From contig CM041465.1 in the NCBI GenBank assembly GCA_023213395.1, positions 27,783,741-27,847,740 of the forward strand: 64,000 nt of DNA, given 5' to 3'. Origin of the DNA: Cycas panzhihuaensis. Its lineage: Eukaryota; Cycadophyta. The translations under genes were made by a program, and so were the position numbers. This document shows positions 1-10,240 of the stretch, piece after piece; position 1 is the stretch's first letter; every line of letters begins with the position of its first letter. The notes below the pieces were generated by a model, which ran no database searches, was not told where the DNA came from, and was given only the letters and a program-made list of their open reading frames with translations.

Positions 1-2
1 CC

Positions 3-3000
3 CCTATTGGCGTTGGGAGTTACGGGTACCTTGCTTCGTTTAGTGACGACGAGTCACTCGACGAAGATGAGGATTGTCTTCACCCCGTCTCTTTCCTCCG
101 CGCCAGTAGGTCGCACCCGTCTCGTTCTAGATCCCCGTCCAGGATCTCTCTCGTTGGTGAGGCTAGCTATTCGTGCATGTCCCACGTCATCGCTCGTGTT
201 GACCCACCCGTCATCAGTTCTTCGTCTTTATTACCCCCCGTAGGTAATGACTTTGAAGAATTGCCTTTCGTTCCTTCCGAGGAGCATCTTCTTGGCTTTC
301 CTTCAGATTCCCGTGAGGAAGTTGAGCAACCTGACGACCATCACGGTCCCGTTGCTCTTTCTACCTCTAGTGCTTCCTCTACTCGAAGTAAGGTCATCCA
401 TGGGGTGGATTACTTCAAGGACGACGAAGCCCTGCTTGAGCATCTGGCAGGTTTTACGCCCAACTTGCCTTCTGGTCACCACAGGCTTGGTCACCAGAAG
501 ATCCTCGCGATCGGATCCACGCTTGTTGATCCGATCCCATCTCCTGTTCCTCCTCCTCCTGTTGATCTTGCCCCTCTCCACTTCGAGGAGGGCAATGCCA
601 TGTGCATGGGGGCAACCCAAGACATAGTCTTGGCCCCGGGCAAGGTCATTAAGGTTGGGTTGGAATGTTCCCCTGATGAGATAAGGGAGTACTCCCTTCT
701 GTTCCAGGAGTTCCAAGACATATTCGCGTGGGATTATGCTAACATTAAGGGAATTGACCCCTCCATTGTCACTCATAACCTCACCACCATTCCTGGCGCC
801 TACCCTGTGCGCCAAAAGCAGTGTCCCCTTCACCCGAAGCTCTCTGCCACTGTCAAAATGGAGGTTGAGAAGCTTCTGGACATTGGGCTTATCACTTCCA
901 TTGACTACCCTAAGTGGGTCTCTAACATTGTCCCCATTGCTAAAAAGAACGGGGCAATCTGTATATGTGTCGATTTTCACGACATCAATAATGCTTGTCC
1001 TAAGGACAATTTCCTGTTACCCTTCCTCGATCAAATCATTGATCGCACCGCCGGATTTGAAGTGATGTCCTTAATGGACGGCTTCTGCTGCTATAACCAA
1101 ATTCAGATTTCTCCCGAAGACCACCATAAGATGGCCTTCACTACCCCTTGGGGTACCTTCGCCTACAAGGCGATGCCCTTTGGCCTTAAGAATGCAGGTT
1201 CTACTTACCAAAGAGCCATGCATTTCATTTTCCATGACCTCATTGACAATACGTTAGAGGTCTTCATGGACGATATGATGGGTCTCTCCCACGTTAGGGC
1301 CCATCACCCTTCTGACTTGCGCGCCATCTTTTCATGATGCTGCAAGTATCACGTCAGTCTAAATCCTCTCAAGTGTGTGTTTGCTGTTACCTCGGGTAAA
1401 CTCCTTGGTTTCCTTGTGTCCAAACAAGGAATTCAGATTGACCCTGACAAAGTCAGGGCGATCCTTGATATGCCTCCACCTATAACTCAATGACAGATCA
1501 AGTCGTTTCTAGGGAGGCTTAGTTTTCTTAGGCGCTTCTTAGTCGATTTTGCTGTAAGCGCTAAACCCCTCACGAACCTATTGAAGAAGGGAGCTCATTT
1601 TGCCTAGTTCGACAAGACCCAAAAGGCCTTCGAAGGACTTAAAGAAGCCTTAGCTTCCACTCCTACGTTGGCGCCTCCTCGATTCGATAGACCCTTCATC
1701 CTATACACCTTGGCGACTGACGAATCCTTGGGCGCTATGCTAGCTCAGGAGGATGACTCAGGAACTGAGAGAGCTATATACTTCATCAGTCGCACTCTCG
1801 TGGCTGCTAAGATAAACTATTCCCCCACCGAGAAGGAATGCCTCTCCTTGGTCCATACGACCAAGAAGTTTAGGCACTACTTACTCAGCAACACCAGCAA
1901 GGTGATTGTTCAATCTGATCCCTTGCGATACTTACTAACTCGTTCAGATTTGACAGGTAGGGCTAGTCGTTGGGCCGTCCTACTCCAAGAATTTGACCTC
2001 CATATCGTTAACTAGAAATAAAAGAAGGGAATGATAGTGGCCGAGCAACTCACGGACGCCCCTATCCCTAACTCCTTTGGTGCTCTTGTTGACGACTCTC
2101 TCCCAGATGAGTCTATCTTGACGATTCAGGGAGACTCTCCCCATCCACTTGTCGACGATGAGTGGTATGGTGACATAGTGCAGTATCTTACACAGCCCAG
2201 CAATACCGCCCTGACGCTAGTAGTAAAGTTAGATCTCGTATCCAGACTTCTGCCAGGCAATACCTCCTCGTGGACGAGGTATTGTACAAGAGGTCCTTCG
2301 ATGGGATCCTCCTCCGCTGCGTCACTACTGACGAAGCCGACCAAGTGCTCCGCGAATACCACCATGGCATTTGTGGGGGTCACTTTGGGGGCCAGTCCAT
2401 GGCTCAAAGGATCCTCTGCATGGGCTATTTCTGGCTGTTCCTCTTTAAGGACGCTCACGCTTTTGCTCTGAAATGTCGGCGATGTCAGGAACATGCCAAT
2501 ATTTCCTATGTGCCTTCCGAGGCCCTACATCCCATTGTTTCGCCATGGCCCTTCGCTCAGTGGGGACTAGACCTCGTCGGGGCTATCTCCCCACCTTCGT
2601 CGTCGCAGCACAAGTTTATCTTGACTGCCACGGAGTATTTTACCAAATGGGTGGAGGCCATTCCCTTGATCACTACCCTTAGCAAAACGATTGCCACATT
2701 CATTTACCAGCATATCATTTACCGTTTTAGAATTCTGGACGTCCTAATCACCGACAATGGAACTCTTTTCTGTAATAAGGAGATGGACGAACTTTGTGAG
2801 AAGTTCAAAATTTCTCACAAGACTTCCTCCCCTTACTACCCTCATGCAAATGGCCAAGTGGAGTCTTTTAACAAGACTCTCATCAACATCCTCAAGAAAA
2901 CTGTTGCTCAGTCCCAAAAGGATTGGCACCTTCAGTTGCCCTCCGCCTTGTGGGCTTACCGCACCTCTATCCGTTCTGCCACGGGAATGACCCCTGCTCT

Positions 3001-3408
3001 CCTAGTCTACAGATCGAGGCGGTACTCCCGCTGGAGGTGGAGATTCCTTCCTTGCGAGTCTCCCTTCGAGGTTTCATCGACGAAGAGTCGATTCATCAGG
3101 CTCGCTTGCTGGACCTCGAAGCTTTGGATGAGAGACGCTTAGCCGCCTATCAGGCTAACCTAGAATCCAAAGCCCGCTCACAAAGGGCCTACGATAAACA
3201 TCTTTGTTCCTGCCCTTTGTTTCCTGGGGACTATGTCCTCAAGCTCGAATATCTCCATGACCTTTTGACCAAGTTCAAACCCTGATGGGTTGGTCCTTTC
3301 ATCGTTATCGAATCCCTCGATAATGGTGCCTACAGGATAGCCACCTTAGAAGGGCTTGAATTTGAGAAAGCTGTTAATGGGAAGTTTCTTAAGAAGTTTT
3401 ATGTGTGA
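3..3408 (+). pseudogene. pol: T1 pol: linker, RT, RNase H, integrase (broken polyprotein)
   Basis: The frame is already open at base 3, so the true start is outside the window. Frame 3-1337 covers an Asp/Glu-rich linker and most of RT. The RT active site reads FMDDM instead of the usual YVDDM/YLDDI. A stop at 1335 and others near 1490 and 1605 interrupt the RT/RNase H connection. RNase H (about 1668-2015) keeps its Asp (ATDES), Glu (TEKEC) and Asp (QSDPL). Integrase (about 2270-3142) is in another frame. It keeps the zinc-finger CRRC and all three catalytic residues: GLDLVG, TDNGT and the Glu of GQVES. A further frameshift near 3000 and a TGA at 3283 break the integrase tail, which ends at the TGA at 3406-3408. 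It would copy element RNA and insert the cDNA, but this copy cannot make the full protein. Confidence 0.9.
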
Positions 3409-3954
3409 TCTTTCGGTGATCCCTTCACCCTGCTCCGAAATGAGCCTAAACTACCATCTTAGGTTGTCCCCATTCTTCCCAATCACGGGTAGAATGGCAA
3501 TTTAAGATGGATCCTTCTTCTTCTTTTCAGTTCCTTCCGCGGAACCCGCGTTCCCGTACCCTCTCGGGAACCTGTTGTCATCTTGCTTCGACATTCCCCA
3601 ATCAGGAGGACGCTTGGGAGCATCGTCGCTCCTCTTTCCTATCTACCGTTTCCTTCGCATATTCCGCTATGCTCTTCCGTAGACGTGTATGCTGCTCTAT
3701 CCTCTAACCTCACACCTCTCTGTCGTCTTCACTCACGATGTGTGTGTGTGCTCCTGTTAGACATATAGCCATGCACAGAAGGAAACGTATGCATCATACA
3801 ACAAAATATTCATAACATAAAATATCCACAGCATAACAATTACAACATACAAAATAACGATACATGTCATCCACATATGATACATCATACACAGCATCTC
3901 ATATCCAAATGGGGTTCTAATCACCCCATATATATATATATATACATCCAAAAA
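3409..3954. other. T1 spacer between pol and the antisense gene
   Basis: Apart from the stem-loop, this stretch holds no coding signal I can support. It includes a pyrimidine-rich segment (3507-3720), an A/T-rich segment with repeated ACATA/ATACA words (3790-3900) and a (TA)n run at 3928-3945. The corresponding H region (57590-58263) has a longer antisense coding part and similar TA-rich words, so T1 appears to have lost sequence here. Confidence 0.5.
3454..3510. repeat. Conserved stem-loop just after T1 pol
   Basis: An imperfect inverted repeat starts with CCATCTTAGGTTGTC and ends with GGCAATTTAAGATGG, and could fold into a long hairpin. H has the equivalent structure at 58264-58320, where the arms are CCATCCTAAGTTGTC and GAACAACTTAAGATGG. 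The position is between the end of pol and the end of the convergent antisense gene in both copies. Conservation in two diverged copies suggests a role, perhaps in RNA 3' end formation. That role is inference. Confidence 0.6.
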
Positions 3955-5467
3955 TTATATCACATGCTCTTGGGACTCTGCAGCCCATATGCCCCTCACC
4001 CTCACCAATGGGGCGAATGCCTCTGCGTGGGCTCCTGCCGCGCTAGGCTCATCACCTGCCTGGATGGGCGGTTGCCCCTCTGCGTATACCTGAGGGAATA
4101 TCTCCCTCACCACAGCCTCTATCAGTCTCCTGATCTCTATTGTACCTGCCAATGCAACATGCCATGTGTCAGTTTATATCTCACCATATATCATGATCAA
4201 ACCAAACCAAACATCTATCTGGATGCCAAACGACTCTGGAAAGGGTTAGGTCTCACCTGCTGTGGCTGCCGGCTCCTCTGGTCGTGCAGCATCCTCCCCT
4301 CCTGGCTCTCCACCAGCTGCGGGTGCCTCATCCTCTGGCACCTCCTCTGCCTGGGCCTCCCTCCTCGCAGGGGTGGGCCCAGCTCTCGTCCCTCCAGATC
4401 CCATCACGATCTGCAGCCTGCGGGCCCTGGTCACAGGTCCCCTGCTCTCATCCGGTGCTCCTGACGGTCCTGCCTCTCCTCCGGTAGCCCCGGATGGACC
4501 CTCTGTGTCTCCTGCTGTCCCTGAGGGACCTGCCTCCCCTGCAGGTCGTGACGGGCTGGCCCCATCATCCCCATCGTCTCTATCGTCTCTGTCATCTCTA
4601 CTGTCATCACCTGCGGGCACTCCTGCTCCACCCACCTCGTCATCACTATCCCACCTCACTATCCTATAAGGCTCTACTATGTAGTCTGGTAGGGTGAGGA
4701 GGTCTAGTGACGTAGCCTGCACTAATCGTCTGATATGGGCTCTGTCCTCTATCCCCCTCAACCGAGTCTGCCACCTGTGGACCATCGGGGCCTGCTCTGT
4801 GATGGGGTGTGGTCCCCCCGCTAGTGCCACTGCCGTGAAGTGATCTAAGAACCAGCACTGTAACAACGTGCTATATGACAACCCACCTCTACTGGTCATC
4901 CTGATAGTATCCAGTTAGGCGATGAGGTTCACCGCTATCAGGGCTGCCCAGTCCATCCTCTCGCTGGCTTCGCAGTGGTGAACTACATCCAACCATCCAC
5001 CTGGCACCTCCCTATAGTTCTGCTTCTGGGAAATCCAGAACAGAACGCATAGTATAACTAGTTTCCTCACTCGAGGAATCCCTGACATCAGTACAGTTTG
5101 GAGGGGGGCTCCCCTCCGCTCCCATCTGTCAGCTCCTGTGAAGAACAGGGCTGCCTCCCTGTGTGCCTCGGTCGGGTAGTGTCCCAGCCTCACTGGCCTC
5201 CCTATCGCTAGAACTCCCAAGATCCACCTGATATCTCTCGGCGGATCACACGTCATCTACCTATGGTAGGTGGAACACATGTCTCCTCCTGTCCCAATGG
5301 GACACTATATCAACCAGCAACCTCTGATCTGATGTATACTGAGGTGTCTTGAGGGCCTTGTATAGGCCACACCTCTGTAGGACCTCCCTATCCTCCTGTG
5401 TCGCCATCTCCATGTAGCTCAACATGGCCATACCTACGTTCTCGCGGTTATCCACCGCGATGATAGC
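3955..5467 (-). pseudogene. T1 antisense gene: plant mobile domain-like protein, spliced
   Basis: The gene reads opposite to pol. The N-terminal part (5467-4915) carries HVFHLP followed by RDIRWILGV and a GRPV motif. This matches the plant mobile domain (PMD) signature of MAIN/MAIL-type proteins (FHLP-x-GE-T, D-V-x-x-LLGL, DG-x-V). Next (4899-4256) comes an acidic RDD repeat and GEAGPSG-type repeats. A GT-AG intron (4256-4146) joins in frame to an exon with REIFPQVYAEGQ that stops at 3955. One frameshift near 5260 is the only break between 5467 and the intron. An AG just before 5467 (TGTGAACAG) is a possible acceptor for an upstream exon, and I see no ATG at the N-terminus here. The C-terminal coiled-coil-like part present in H is missing. 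The function is unknown; PMD proteins in plants act in silencing, so a role in the element's escape or control is only a guess. Confidence 0.7.
4146..4256 (-). other. Putative GT-AG intron in the T1 antisense gene
   Basis: On the minus strand the exon ends GCAG, the intron begins GTGAGACC and ends TTGGCAG, and the next exon begins GTACAATAGAG. Reading through without splicing meets a stop after three codons (G-E-T-stop). Splicing keeps the frame in phase 1 and continues a protein that matches H. H has a 109 bp intron at the identical place and phase (57028-57136). The length and the T-rich interior fit a plant intron. No RNA evidence is available. Confidence 0.7.
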
Positions 5468-6642
5468 CTGTTCACACCAAAAGCAACTTAAGTTAGCTTC
5501 ACGTCAGTCACTGCCATCCCTCTCTCTCTCAAATCTCTCTCTGCCTGAGATTTGGGGCTCTTTCGGCCCTCGTGTCTGATTTTACGCCTTATCACGACGC
5601 GCAAACGTGGCATGCGCTAAGTTCGGAATAGGTCCCGCAGCGATCGTGGGCCCCGCGGTAATGATCACGCCACCGCGATCATTCATGCAGACAATGATCC
5701 CCAAAAGGGGGGATTTCAGCCCCGAAAAACCAAAACATTTCTTCTGGTGGAACCCGCGGGGCCCACCGAGGCCAGGGCTCCTTAATGCCCAGGTCTCCGC
5801 CTCTTTCTGGGTCTGATTCAGACTCCGAGAGGCCTCTCGTTGCCCATAAGGGGCACTAAAACCATGTAAAAAATGCAAAAAACCAATAAGCTTTGAACTT
5901 CGAGATGGGCTGGGTTTAGTGATATCCACTCACTGGATCCGGTCTCGCTACCGCCATGTCATCCTATTTGTCACGCTAGCTCTCTCCGCTCTCTGATCTG
6001 ACGGTCTAATCTCCCTCTGCGTGCTTCCAAAGTTAGGCAGTGCTCCGCTGCGTAAGGGAATGGCTCTGGTTTCGTACGAGAGCCGGTGAAAATGAATCCA
6101 TTTTCCTGTTGATTTCCTTATATAGGCGGGGGCCCCAATGGGCACTTTCTCCGTTTTTGGCCCCGCGATAGTCGTTGGGACCGTCCCATTGCCCTGTTTG
6201 CCTTTGCCTTCTGGCCCTGTCGCCCATTGTGCTCTATTGAGGTCTTTTCTGCCCTCCCTTGCAAGGGCATTTATGGTGCCTCATTATCACGCTTTTGCCA
6301 GGGCCCTTCTACATCGTTTCACGCGCTGCTCCCGCGCCTGCCCGAGTTTATACTCATTTGGCTCGTTTCGTCGCCCTGGACCCATTTCCATGACCCTTTT
6401 TCACTCTTGGGGTCCCCAAAGGGAATGCTCCCCCCACCTGGGGGTATGTTTCGCTTTCTAAAGCGACCTTTTGGTGCCCCAAGAGGCTTTTTCTCCTGAC
6501 CACTCTCTACCGGTGATCGGGTTGCTTGCTCTCGCCCTGGGTAAACTCATTGCCAGGTCCTCCTACCCTTCACGGCCACTTTCTGCTTACCTTTCGAGTG
6601 TTGCTTTCATTGCCCATTGACTGCCTGGATTTTCTATCACCT
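5468..6642. other. T1 region upstream of the antisense gene and of the second RNase H
   Basis: The stretch serves both strands. On the minus strand it is the leader/promoter of the antisense gene. On the plus strand it leads into the archaeal-type RNase H. It is GC-rich with several short palindromic words built on CCGCGATCAT (5630-5690). H keeps recognisable similarity over 55140-55800. No additional protein is supported. Confidence 0.5.
6118..6124 (-). promoter_or_regulatory. TATA box for the T1 antisense gene
   Basis: On the minus strand CCCCCGCCTATATAAGGAAA places a consensus TATATAAG about 650 bp upstream of the antisense ORF. H has the same block at 55153-55159, at a similar distance. 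The roughly 200 bp downstream are strongly conserved between the copies, including the hairpin GGCTCT...AGAGCC (T1 about 6063-6085). This fits a transcribed leader. Confidence 0.6.
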
Positions 6643-7065
6643 ATGTCCATCTACATCTTTACCGATGATGGAAGCCGCGGTAATCCTGGACCTTCTGCCG
6701 TTGCATGGATTCTCTGCAGCCCTTCTGGACACGATATCCTCCGCTCTAGGATCTTCCTCCCAGAGGCTACCAACAACGAAGCTGAATATACAACTGTTAT
6801 TAAAGCCCTTACTGATGCCCTCCGTTTCCATCACAGATCCATCGTTCTACTTTACGACTCTCAAGTTGTGGTGTCTCATCTCACCCAGGTTTACCAAGTG
6901 CGATGCCCTCACTTGAGGACTCTTGCTTCTGCTGCCAAATCTCTCCTGGCCCGCTTTTCTTCTGTTGATATCCAGCATATCCCTCGGGCCCTCAACGCTG
7001 AGGCAGATAGTCTCGTTCACCTCATCCTTGAGCGCCGCCTTCCTCTCCTTGCTGACCATCCCTGA
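6643..7065 (+). CDS. T1 archaeal-type RNase H (aRNH), second RNase H of the element
   Basis: A 140-residue type I RNase H domain is intact from ATG 6643 to TGA 7063-7065. The catalytic set is complete: Asp in FTDDGSRGNPGP, Glu in NNEAEYT, Asp in YDSQVVV, and Asp in NAEADSLVHL. The GNPGP loop and the AEY and DSQ motifs separate it from the retroviral-type RNase H at 1668-2015. Type I RNases H cut RNA in RNA-DNA hybrids. Capture of such a domain is known in plant Tat elements, where it is thought to replace or aid the original domain. The frame is open upstream to 6526 with a hydrophobic stretch, so a longer N-terminus is possible. The domain is 3.2 kb from pol with an opposite-strand gene between, so how it is expressed is unclear; splicing or a separate RNA would be needed. 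Confidence 0.85.
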   Translation: MSIYIFTDDGSRGNPGPSAVAWILCSPSGHDILRSRIFLPEATNNEAEYTTVIKALTDALRFHHRSIVLLYDSQVVVSHLTQVYQVRCPHLRTLASAAKSLLARFSSVDIQHIPRALNAEADSLVHLILERRLPLLADHP

Positions 7066-7660
7066 GGCTTGTCTGGCCCTCCTATCGCCCAAGCCCCAGG
7101 TCATCTCACACTTTGCTTTGCAATCCGTTCACTCCTTTGAAACCTGGTTACTAATGAGGTAAAACTATGGTACCTACTCTCTTTGCTCTCTCACTTGATT
7201 ATGCATGCTCTTCTGCATCTTTTGTGGTGGGGGCAGCCCCCTCACCTTTCTTATTTTTCCAGTCGATTCCCAGGTGGCTCATAGGCAGCCCCTATGTTGT
7301 CTCCACCGCCGCTTTCGTATCCACGCGTTCCACCATGACACTTGCTGGCATCCTTGCCTACTGTTATGATCTTGATTGATATATCTATATACACATGTGC
7401 TACTGACAGTTGTGTTGCCAGCATTCGCCATCGCACCCGAGCTTCGGCGGTGAGGCTCTCCGCCAAGGGGAGTGTTTCTAGCCGGGAATGGATACAGAAT
7501 CACCGACTTAGGTAAGTGTAGGTATGTTTCTCGTATTATCATCGCTTTCTTTTGATGAGTGTTTGCTTACATGTTTGCATGTGTGTGGCTTTGTAGGCGA
7601 CTTTCTCCTCGTCTACACTTACTTTAGCCTATGACGACTATAGTAGGGACACACTCCCAG
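7066..7660 (+). other. T1 untranslated region before the 3' LTR
   Basis: There is no coding signal. It ends with TAGTAGGGACACACTCCCAG just before the LTR; the H equivalent contains AGCGGGGGCAC, which could be the polypurine tract that primes plus-strand DNA. H has a similar spacer at 53639-54203. Confidence 0.45.
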
Positions 7661-10041
7661 TGAGTGTGGCACCCTTGTGGCCACTTCACTTTCCGCATCT
7701 ACCCTCCTTGCTCCAGGATCCACTAGGTTTACGCCACCTCCACCTCTGTGATGACCCGTCATCGTTTGGTCGACTTGCCACCCTGTTTGAGCCCTATTTT
7801 TGTTCTTTTTGACTCGTTTGTTGGCTTGTTTACCCCCGGGTAGGTGTCTCAGCCCCTTATTAGCCCTTTTTGTCACCTGCCCCCAGCCGAGATTGGTTGG
7901 CTGGGCCTGTTTTTACCTCTGGGTTCATCTGGGGAATTTCCGCACGCTGTATTCGTGGTACCGCGGAGTTTGCGGCGGTATGACTGTTCTAACTTGTTTT
8001 CTAAAATCCGCCGTGGCAATTTCACATTTATTGTGAAACTGCCATGTGGCTCGCGACTTAACTCTCTTCTAGTCATGCCCTAATTGCTCGCTTTAGGGTT
8101 TGGTTTTAGTACTTAAGCCATTTTTGACTTATTTTTGAGAACTTTTTTGCTCACTTTTGGATTGCTCCTCAAGGAAACACGGTTGTGCTCTGCTCTTCTT
8201 CTTTGCTCGCTTTGCTATCACAGACTGCGTCTCTCCCATACCGCTCTCCTTTGGTGTGGCTAGGACATTCTCCCAACCCCTCACGCACCTTGGAGAGGGC
8301 CCCTTGGAGAGGTTTCAGTAGATCTTTGCCTCAGGCAGTCTTCAAGTGCTTCAAGTGCAGGTGTTTCCCTTCCAACCTCCTTAGAAGGGTCCCAAACTTG
8401 CTACACCATAGGTCTGGGCTGATTTCTTAGCCCCTCTTTACTGCCCCTTAGTTGAGGCAAGTCTCTTGCCTCCCTCACTCAGGTATTTCTTGATTTGCAT
8501 TGCTTTTCTTATGATATTAATGCTCCATCTTGCTTGCTCCTTGCTTGTCCTTGTGAGTTTGGTTTTCTTCCTTTTAGTGGGCTATTTTGCCACTATCTTT
8601 GTGCCTCTTACCTACGTTTGTGGCTCAAGGCAGCTGCGTTGAGGGTTAGCATAGGCTTTAGGAAGGAGCTTGGTGGATTCTGTACCACCTTCCACGCTCC
8701 CTAAGCAGCTCTAAGCCCCCCAAATCCTCCCTCTCGCCTTGTGTTGTCCTTGCCACACAAGCAAGGGTTTGTTGGCCCTCTTTTAGCCGCTGAAATTAGT
8801 GCTGTCACAAGTTGCAGTGCTAATTTGAGGGCTCAGGTCCAGGTTTGGGCAACTTACATAAGTCCCAACCGCTAGTCTTTGCCCAACTTTCTTCTCGGCT
8901 GCCCGGCTTGCTCTTCATAGCATCCTAGTTCTCCGTAGGTGTTCCTTGGCTCCTCTTTGCCTCCTTGTTGCCATTTCCAGTCGTCTCTCTTGGCCTTGCC
9001 CTTGCTGCCTTGTGGCTCTTGGGGGGAGGTTAGGGCGTCATTTACGGGAGGTGGGCCACTCCGAGGCTTACCGGTCATTTACCTTTGCTTTGGTTACCCT
9101 CTTTTACGTACTTTCATCATTGGGTTGATACTAACATATGTGCGTTTAGATTCTTATTTGTATTATATAGATATATGTTGTTAGAATCTCGTATTGCATG
9201 TTAGTATCCTTTCTCCGGAAAGGGAGAGGTTGCCATTACTTGCAGGTACTTGGGGAGCATGGAGGATATCGTCCATTAGCTCTGTTGCCGGTAAGTGCCC
9301 TCATGTACATCGTACTTTCACATTTCTTCAGTTATTAGCATTTACTTCCTTTCTTTCCTTGGCATCGCATTTGGTATTTTTTCTGGGGAAGGTAAGGGAG
9401 CCCCTTTTCAATCCGCCGCAACACTCCGCATCCAACGCGCCGCGTGGGGTAATTTGGTGTCCTTCGAGGAGGTCTTCGTCACGCTCTCTCTCGGTCCAGG
9501 TGCATATCTTACTCTACCCTGCTATCTTTTTTCCTTTTTGGTTTCTTCTTAGTAATTAACACATTGGAAAATAAAAGGGAAATTCGACTTTGTTCTTCGG
9601 TTATGCTTTATTGGTTCTATTTCTCACATCTTTGTTACCCATAGGAAAGGTTATAGGAACCACCCTTTTACTTTTCCTCCTCTCCTTTGCCGCACAAGTT
9701 TCTTGCCTCCCGTGTTGCTTGTGTACCCAGTTAGCTTATTTAGGCACACCCTTGATCTATCTTTCTTGGATCTTCTCCTTCCCCTTCCGGCCATCCAAGG
9801 GTGGGAGGATCCTATCCCTAGGTCAACCCAGGCTAACCCTACGCCTCTTTACCCTTCGTTCGATGTGGTGGAGGATCACTTTTTAGTAGCCATATTCAAT
9901 TGCAGGTCCCGAACTAGCACTCCGACGCACGGGCCGCTCTGCGTGGTAATTACTTTTCTCATAGGTCTCTCCTTTGATTATATCATCACCCACTCTCGTC
10001 ACACCTATTAGTTAGGTAGCTATCCCGTAGACGCATGTCCA
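7661..10041 (+). repeat. T1 3' LTR (about 2.4 kb)
   Basis: The left border was chosen at TGAGTGTGGCACC, which matches TGAGTGTGACACC at the equivalent place in H; TG at 7665 is an alternative. The right border is CATGTCCA at 10041, matching TCCA ends in both H LTRs. Apparent ORFs inside (for example 9194-9559) are not conserved in H and are not taken as genes. The start is uncertain by a few bases. Confidence 0.65.
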
Positions 10042-10240
10042 ACTACTAATAACTTTTTATTTTAAACTTTAATGAATCTCAAACCACTTCCATTAGATGT
10101 AAAATAAAAAAATGCATAGAATAAAAAAAAATTTGAGGTTATCTGGATACCTATAGCCAAAGTTATAGCTCTTTAAAGTTGAGGTTGTAGATCTGCCCCA
10201 AAAATATGTCGACGAAAAAAAAGTAGGCTGAAATTAATTT
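10042..10240 (-). mobile_element. F1 leader fragment, left part
   Basis: This AT-rich stretch lies between the end of T1 and the start of copia A. Removing copia A and one copy of its target duplication joins it to 15603-15784, which is the leader next to the F1 primer site. It therefore probably belongs to the same minus-strand element. It holds no coding signal. Confidence 0.45.

Larger units (their letters stand above)
1..10041 (+). mobile_element. T1: Tat-lineage Ty3/gypsy LTR retrotransposon, 5'-truncated by the window edge
   Basis: The element runs off the left edge, so its 5' LTR, gag and protease are not visible. Visible order: linker, RT, RNase H, integrase (3-3408), a conserved stem-loop (3454-3510), an antisense gene (3955-5467, minus), its promoter region (to about 6124, minus), an archaeal-type RNase H (6643-7065, plus) and a 3' LTR (about 7661-10041). 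The RT has the Tat-type motif FMDGF-x-x-YNQI and lies in gypsy order RT-RNase H-integrase. The second RNase H downstream of integrase and an extra antisense ORF are known traits of plant Tat elements (Ogre/Retand relatives). The right end was set by comparison with the two LTRs of H: all three share a segment ending in TCCA, and similarity stops there. Confidence 0.85.

Noticed and set aside
303-980. 225-residue open frame on the minus strand
   Set aside because: It lies exactly opposite the T1 linker and RT, has no family motif, and is a shadow of the GC-rich pol frame.
3757-3951. 64-residue frame on the minus strand starting with a Tyr/Ile run
   Set aside because: Low-complexity TA/ACATA sequence in the T1 spacer; not conserved in H.
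5468-5517. A short first exon (MAVTD) for the T1 antisense gene starting at 5517
   Set aside because: The implied intron would be only 35 bp, too short for a plant intron, and H does not keep the ATG.
9194-9559. 121-residue frame in the T1 3' LTR, and other LTR frames such as 7167-7379 and 9703-10011
   Set aside because: No motif, and the equivalent H LTR regions do not keep the frames.
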